IMG/VR virus record: IMGVR_UViG_3300038454_000007
Coordinates: 1-25,301 of that record
DNA length: 25,301 nt
Source: a virus
Direction: 5' to 3' (one strand)
The notes beneath the pieces are model-generated. The model saw only the letters and a list, made by a program, of their open reading frames with translations, did not search any database and had not been told where the DNA came from. Of this stretch, positions 22,175-25,301 are shown in pieces (positions within the stretch are counted from its first letter, which is position 1; each line of letters opens with the position of its first letter). A program made the position numbers and the translations under genes.

Positions 22175-23836
22175 TCACCTGAAAAGGTCCGCCCCGCCGT
22201 AGGGATCCAGCTCGACCTGATCGACGGCGTCGAACTGGGATCCGGTCGCCTGGACATGGGCTGAGGCAGGATCATTCGCCTCGATACGGAGCGAGATCGG
22301 CTCCCAGCAACTAACCGCGAAGGCGTCGCCCAGATCCGTCGAGCGCCCAAGCATCTTCCGGAGATCTTTCTTCTTCGTGAGCTCGAGTCGGCCACGTAGG
22401 TTCGACTTGAACTCGGGTGCGTGAAGATCTTTCTCGAGCTTGGTGTTTTCGGGAATCGCGCCGCCCGATCGCATCCACTCCCGCGCGCATGCGTAGATCT
22501 CGTCTCGGACCAGCTGATAGATCCCCGGCTGGCGAACTGCGCGCTCCGAGGTTCGGACGCGGACTACTTCAAACTCGCTCGTTCGTTCGGCGTGATCGCG
22601 AATCGCGCAATAGACCTTCCAGCCGACTTCACCTTCAGACTCGATCAGTACCGCCGGCAGAATCGGTCGGAACTTGCGATCGGGCTGATGAGTCGCGATC
22701 AGATCCTGGATAATCTCTATGTGCTGATTCGGCGAGATTCCCGAACGGGCTCGGAGCTCGAGTAACTTCTGTCCGCGCCGTGCAGCAAATCCCGACTCGT
22801 CGCCGCCGTCGCCATCGCCGGCCGGATCGCAACCGATCCACAGCCGCCCCGACGCGGCCGTATCAGGCCAGCGCTTCTCGGCTTCGAGGATCAGAGCGAG
22901 CTGAAACACTTTCGCTTCTTCGGCGACTACGAACAGACCCGCAACGCGGACCTTGAACAGGGCTCCGTCTTCGCCCCACTCCGCTGCCTTCTCTTCCACC
23001 CAGCCCAGCGTCGCGAGGCCGGGGATCGGCTTAGTGCGCGGGGTCCAGGCTTCCTTTCTCCAATCCCACTCTTTCAGGGTCTTCCACTCGCCGGTAATGT
23101 TCGGGCTCTCGCGCGAGTCGATGTGCAGCGTCAGATAGCCGGCCGTGCCTAGGATCTCGCGCGACTTGGTATGGTGCGCGTCGAAGAACTCGCCTTCAGC
23201 GCGCGTAGGGTTCGAGATCAAAAAGACCCAAGCGTTGCCGCCGGCCCGGTTACCTTCGATTGCCTGAAAGATATGGTCTTCGACGCCCGAGGCCTCGTCG
23301 ACGAGATACAGGATGTAGTCGCCCGAAACGCCGGCGATCGCTTCGGCCTCTTTGGCGGTGTAGCCACGGATCTCCGAGTCGGTGATAGGATGCGTCAGTC
23401 CGGTCCGGGCCTTGATGCCCATGTCCGGCGTGCCGGGAATCTCGAAACCTGCGCGGCGCGCGCGCTTAATGAGCCGCTTGATCTCACGCCAGATGATCCC
23501 GTTGACTTGATTGTCAGTAGTCGCAGTGATCACCACGCGCGCATTCGGGAATGAGCAGTAGAACCAGAGCGCTAGGATCGCTAGCGCGGTCGACTTCCCG
23601 ACCTTGTGCCCCGAAACCGTCGCAACGCGCATGCAACGCGCGACACCTTCGAGTATGTCTCGCTGGCGCTTCCACGGGAGAAGCTTGCAAATCTCTTTCG
23701 CGAAGCCGACCGGGTCGGGCGGATCGGCGAACTTGGTCAGTAGATCGTTGATCGACTTCGGCGGCTGGATCTGGTTCAGGAGCCGGAAGGCGCGCCGCGA
23801 AAAGTTCTGGCCTAGCTGGTCCTCGTTACGCGGCAT
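22175..23836 (-). CDS. terL: Terminase large subunit
   Basis: 553 residues, ATG, overlapping the sigma gene by 11 bases. ATPase motifs: adenine-binding KRQRD (56-60), Walker A SGHKVGKST (75-83), Walker B YILYLVDEAS (D180-E181), coupling FLISNPT (205-211). Nuclease motifs: IGCDPAGDGDGGDESG (D337 and D346) and STDLGDAFAV (D501, D504). TerL cuts concatemeric DNA and pumps it into the head through the portal. The portal gene follows after 47 bases. A dedicated small subunit is not obvious; the helical protein at the start of the operon is a candidate. All catalytic residues appear intact. Confidence 0.95.
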   Translation of the reverse strand: MPRNEDQLGQNFSRRAFRLLNQIQPPKSINDLLTKFADPPDPVGFAKEICKLLPWKRQRDILEGVARCMRVATVSGHKVGKSTALAILALWFYCSFPNARVVITATTDNQVNGIIWREIKRLIKRARRAGFEIPGTPDMGIKARTGLTHPITDSEIRGYTAKEAEAIAGVSGDYILYLVDEASGVEDHIFQAIEGNRAGGNAWVFLISNPTRAEGEFFDAHHTKSREILGTAGYLTLHIDSRESPNITGEWKTLKEWDWRKEAWTPRTKPIPGLATLGWVEEKAAEWGEDGALFKVRVAGLFVVAEEAKVFQLALILEAEKRWPDTAASGRLWIGCDPAGDGDGGDESGFAARRGQKLLELRARSGISPNQHIEIIQDLIATHQPDRKFRPILPAVLIESEGEVGWKVYCAIRDHAERTSEFEVVRVRTSERAVRQPGIYQLVRDEIYACAREWMRSGGAIPENTKLEKDLHAPEFKSNLRGRLELTKKKDLRKMLGRSTDLGDAFAVSCWEPISLRIEANDPASAHVQATGSQFDAVDQVELDPYGGADLFR

Positions 23837-24758
23837 TCGGATCGCCGTCCGGGCCGTTCGGGCCTAGGGAGCCGCGCAGCTTCCGCAGTGCGACCGAATG
23901 GATCACCGAAACCCTCTGAAACGAGACCCCGGCGCGTTCCGCGATCTCCCGCTGTGTCGGCTCCGAATAGCTGAAACTCTCTTGTAGCACCTGTCGTTCG
24001 CGCGCTGTCAACTTCCAGCGCTCGCCGCGGAAGCGACGAACCGCCGCGGCTGTGTCGATCTTCGAGATCAGCTCGTCTTCGTAGTCTTGCGCTAGCGCGT
24101 AGCACTCTGCCTGCTTGTGCGTCGACACCGCGCGCGGGGGCTCCTCACCGGATCGCGCCGAGCTCGAGAAGGTCGGCTCGCCGGAGCGATCGGTCGCGAT
24201 CTGGCCCAGAGCGTCAACCTGTCTGAGCCCCGGCTCGTGTAGTGCCTGCTCGACGAAGTCGCCGCTCTGAGGCTGGCCGGCGAAGGTTCCGTACGCTTCT
24301 CGAATCTCTTCCGTGTCGGGGTCGCGCCCGAGCTCCGACTGTAGCTTCTCGGCGATCTTCTTCACACGCTTCTGGCGCCGAACGTGCAACCGACTGCAGC
24401 GGTAGACCTCTAGCGCAACCATGCTGGCGACTGCGCCGCGCATCCAACGAAAGGCGAACGCAGAAAACTCTTCCCCCGACACGTCGAGCCGCGTTGTCGC
24501 GATCGCATGGATCAAGCCGCTCTCGATCTTCGCTCCGCCGAACAGCCCGGCCATAACCGCGTCTTCGATTAGGTCGCGCCGTCGAACGGCAAGGCAAGCC
24601 TCCCGCGCGAACTGGACGCATGCCGGCCGGTAGTAGAGGATCAGCCTATTACGCGCAGTGACGTCACCGACGCGCGCCGCGCGTAACAGCGTCACGATCT
24701 CGTGCCCCGCGAGAGCGTAGGTTCTGGTCTGGGCCTTTCGATCTTTCCTGCAGCTCAT
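23826..24758 (-). CDS. Phage RNA polymerase sigma-70-family factor
   Basis: 310 residues; ATGA overlap with the upstream gene. Region 2 spans about 35-120: a helix RNRLILYYRPACVQFAREAC, the linker DLIEDAVMAGLFGG, then the characteristic FSAFAFRWMRGAVASMV (98-114; compare F.TYA..WIR.AI). Region 3 is at about 120-158 (RLHVRRQKRVKKIAEKLQ and ELGRDPDTEEI). Region 4 is at 248-296: LTARERQVLQESFSYSEPTQ then REIAERAGVSFQRVSVIHSV and ALRKLR, the -35-binding helix-turn-helix. A Ser/Pro linker joins 3 and 4. Such factors redirect host polymerase to phage promoters. Its place in the packaging operon, where a small terminase is expected, is unusual; a divergent DNA-binding packaging role cannot be excluded. 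Confidence 0.85.
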   Translation of the reverse strand: MSCRKDRKAQTRTYALAGHEIVTLLRAARVGDVTARNRLILYYRPACVQFAREACLAVRRRDLIEDAVMAGLFGGAKIESGLIHAIATTRLDVSGEEFSAFAFRWMRGAVASMVALEVYRCSRLHVRRQKRVKKIAEKLQSELGRDPDTEEIREAYGTFAGQPQSGDFVEQALHEPGLRQVDALGQIATDRSGEPTFSSSARSGEEPPRAVSTHKQAECYALAQDYEDELISKIDTAAAVRRFRGERWKLTARERQVLQESFSYSEPTQREIAERAGVSFQRVSVIHSVALRKLRGSLGPNGPDGDPNAA

Positions 24759-25201
24759 CCGTCCGCCTTCAGAACGGCTGTCGCTTCTGCCACGGCGCGC
24801 AATGCGTCAGGATAGGGGGCCAGCGCCCCCAATACCCTGTCGCAAACATGTGCCCAGTTCGGGCTGGCTAGAATCGCCCGGGTTGAGAGCGTGAGCCCGA
24901 CTCCAGCCGTTTTCCCGAGTCGAGCCGTGATCATAGAGAGGTCGCGAAGAAGCTTCACGCGCGTCTCTATGTCCAGTAGCACTGGATTATTCTCCGAGTC
25001 GATTAGCATCTTCTCGAGCGCTTTCGCCTGGTCGAGCAGGCGCATAGCGATCTGCTTCGCACTCTCGGCGATCTCGCCCATCTCTTTTTTTTCGGCTTCT
25101 TCCGGGGAAGTCGACTCGAGCTTCGGTGCGACGAAGCGCGCCGGCTCTCGAGACGGCCGGTCGTCTTCGGGGTCTAGAGCCCCCGTCATCCAGTCGTTCA
25201 T
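24755..25201 (-). CDS. Small helical protein, candidate small terminase subunit
   Basis: 148 residues from the ATG at 25201 (MNDWMTGALDPED). A GTG at 25231 would add 10 residues, but it sits in the loop of a strong hairpin, so I prefer the ATG. Residues about 35-100 are a long charged helix region (EEAEKKEMGEIAESAKQIAM, LLDQAKALEKMLIDSENNPV), suitable for oligomerisation, followed by a second helical part (VCDRVLGALAPYPDALRAVA). No clear helix-turn-helix. Being the first gene before sigma and TerL, and coupled to sigma by ATGA, it may be the small terminase, but this is from position only. Confidence 0.5.
   Translation of the reverse strand: MNDWMTGALDPEDDRPSREPARFVAPKLESTSPEEAEKKEMGEIAESAKQIAMRLLDQAKALEKMLIDSENNPVLLDIETRVKLLRDLSMITARLGKTAGVGLTLSTRAILASPNWAHVCDRVLGALAPYPDALRAVAEATAVLKADG
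24815..24830. repeat. GC hairpin GGGGGC-CAGC-GCCCCC
   Basis: A 6-base perfect inverted repeat with a 4-base loop, inside the 3' end of the helical-protein gene and about 57 bases before the sigma start codon. The same stem (GGGGGC/GCCCCC, 4-base loop) occurs at 25222-25237. There is no T-run after it on the minus strand, so it does not look like an intrinsic terminator. Confidence 0.6.
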
Positions 25202-25221
25202 GCCGTAGCCTGACACATTCC

Positions 25222-25237
25222 GGGGGCGCACGCCCCC
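25222..25237. repeat. GC hairpin GGGGGC-GCAC-GCCCCC
   Basis: A perfect 6-base stem with a 4-base loop, ending 21 bases before the ATG at 25201, in the leader of the operon. It has the same stem as the hairpin at 24815-24830. In the mRNA it would sit close to the ribosome-binding region and could affect initiation. No T-run follows. Confidence 0.6.
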
Positions 25238-25244
25238 ATTGCGA

Positions 25245-25265
25245 CATTACACATATGGTGTAATG
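25245..25265. promoter_or_regulatory. Operator-like inverted repeat upstream of the terminase operon
   Basis: Perfect 8-base arms CATTACAC and GTGTAATG separated by 5 bases (ATATG). The spacing and arm length are typical of a site for a dimeric repressor or activator. It lies about 45 bases before the first start codon, in the only stretch here that could hold a promoter for the operon. No clear -10/-35 pair is visible. The 36 bases to its right (to the window edge) hold another partial inverted repeat (GGGG, TTTCTAG, CCCC) and no gene. Confidence 0.55.
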
Positions 25266-25301
25266 GGGTTTCTAGCCCCCAGAGCCGGATCAACGGAAGA
25301 C

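Noticed and set aside
22175-23836. Intein or intron in the terminase gene
   Set aside because: ATPase and nuclease motifs are in order with normal spacing and total length 553, so no insertion is present.
24987-25247. Alternative minus-strand frame starting at 25247
   Set aside because: Arg-rich shadow of the helical-protein gene with its start inside the inverted repeat. The other frame gives a normal helical protein coupled to sigma.

Overview
The window is part of a tailed-phage (or prophage) genome with a contractile tail. The sequence shows a sheath/tube pair, Mu-type baseplate proteins and a tape measure, so it is myovirus-like. Every gene I can support lies on the minus strand and is read from the right edge to the left edge. 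Genes abut or overlap by 1-20 bases almost everywhere (many TGATG, TAATG and ATGA junctions), so long polycistronic transcripts are expected. No non-coding gap exceeds about 100 bases, and I see no tRNA, rRNA, CRISPR array or insertion sequence. The host cannot be named from this sequence. Base composition is moderately GC-rich by eye, and GATC is strikingly over-represented.

Layout in the direction of transcription. (1) 25301-24755: a leader with an operator-like inverted repeat and GC-rich hairpins, then a small helical protein. (2) 24758-22175: an RNA polymerase sigma-70-type factor overlapping the large terminase. (3) 22127-16903, head: Mu gp29-like portal, S49 protease fused to a scaffold with a probable internal scaffold start, decoration-like protein, Mu gpT-like major capsid, gp36-like connector, gpG-like protein. 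(4) 16913-11678, tail: probable terminator, sheath, tube, small membrane protein, chaperone pair joined by an A AAA AAA -1 frameshift site, tape measure. (5) 11678-5766, baseplate: adaptor-like protein, hub-spike fusion, three accessory or appendage proteins (one collagen-like), gp25/gp46-like wedge, baseplate J, gp48/tail-I-like protein. (6) 5732-1604: a free-standing endonuclease VII-family HNH protein, then fibre/receptor-binding proteins and a predicted SGNH esterase lipoprotein. (7) 1607-1: coiled-coil and membrane proteins of unknown role, then a partial HTH plus calcineurin-like phosphoesterase gene running off the left edge.

The most interesting signal is an exact 12-base repeat (minus strand TCAGTTCCTTAG) found four times, always on the coding strand: at the terminase/portal junction, just before the internal scaffold start, inside the gene before the sheath, and just before the HNH gene. 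Three copies extend to TCAGTTCCTTAGNAGC. Together with the phage-encoded sigma factor, this suggests a dedicated regulatory or start-associated element system in this phage. That link is inference.
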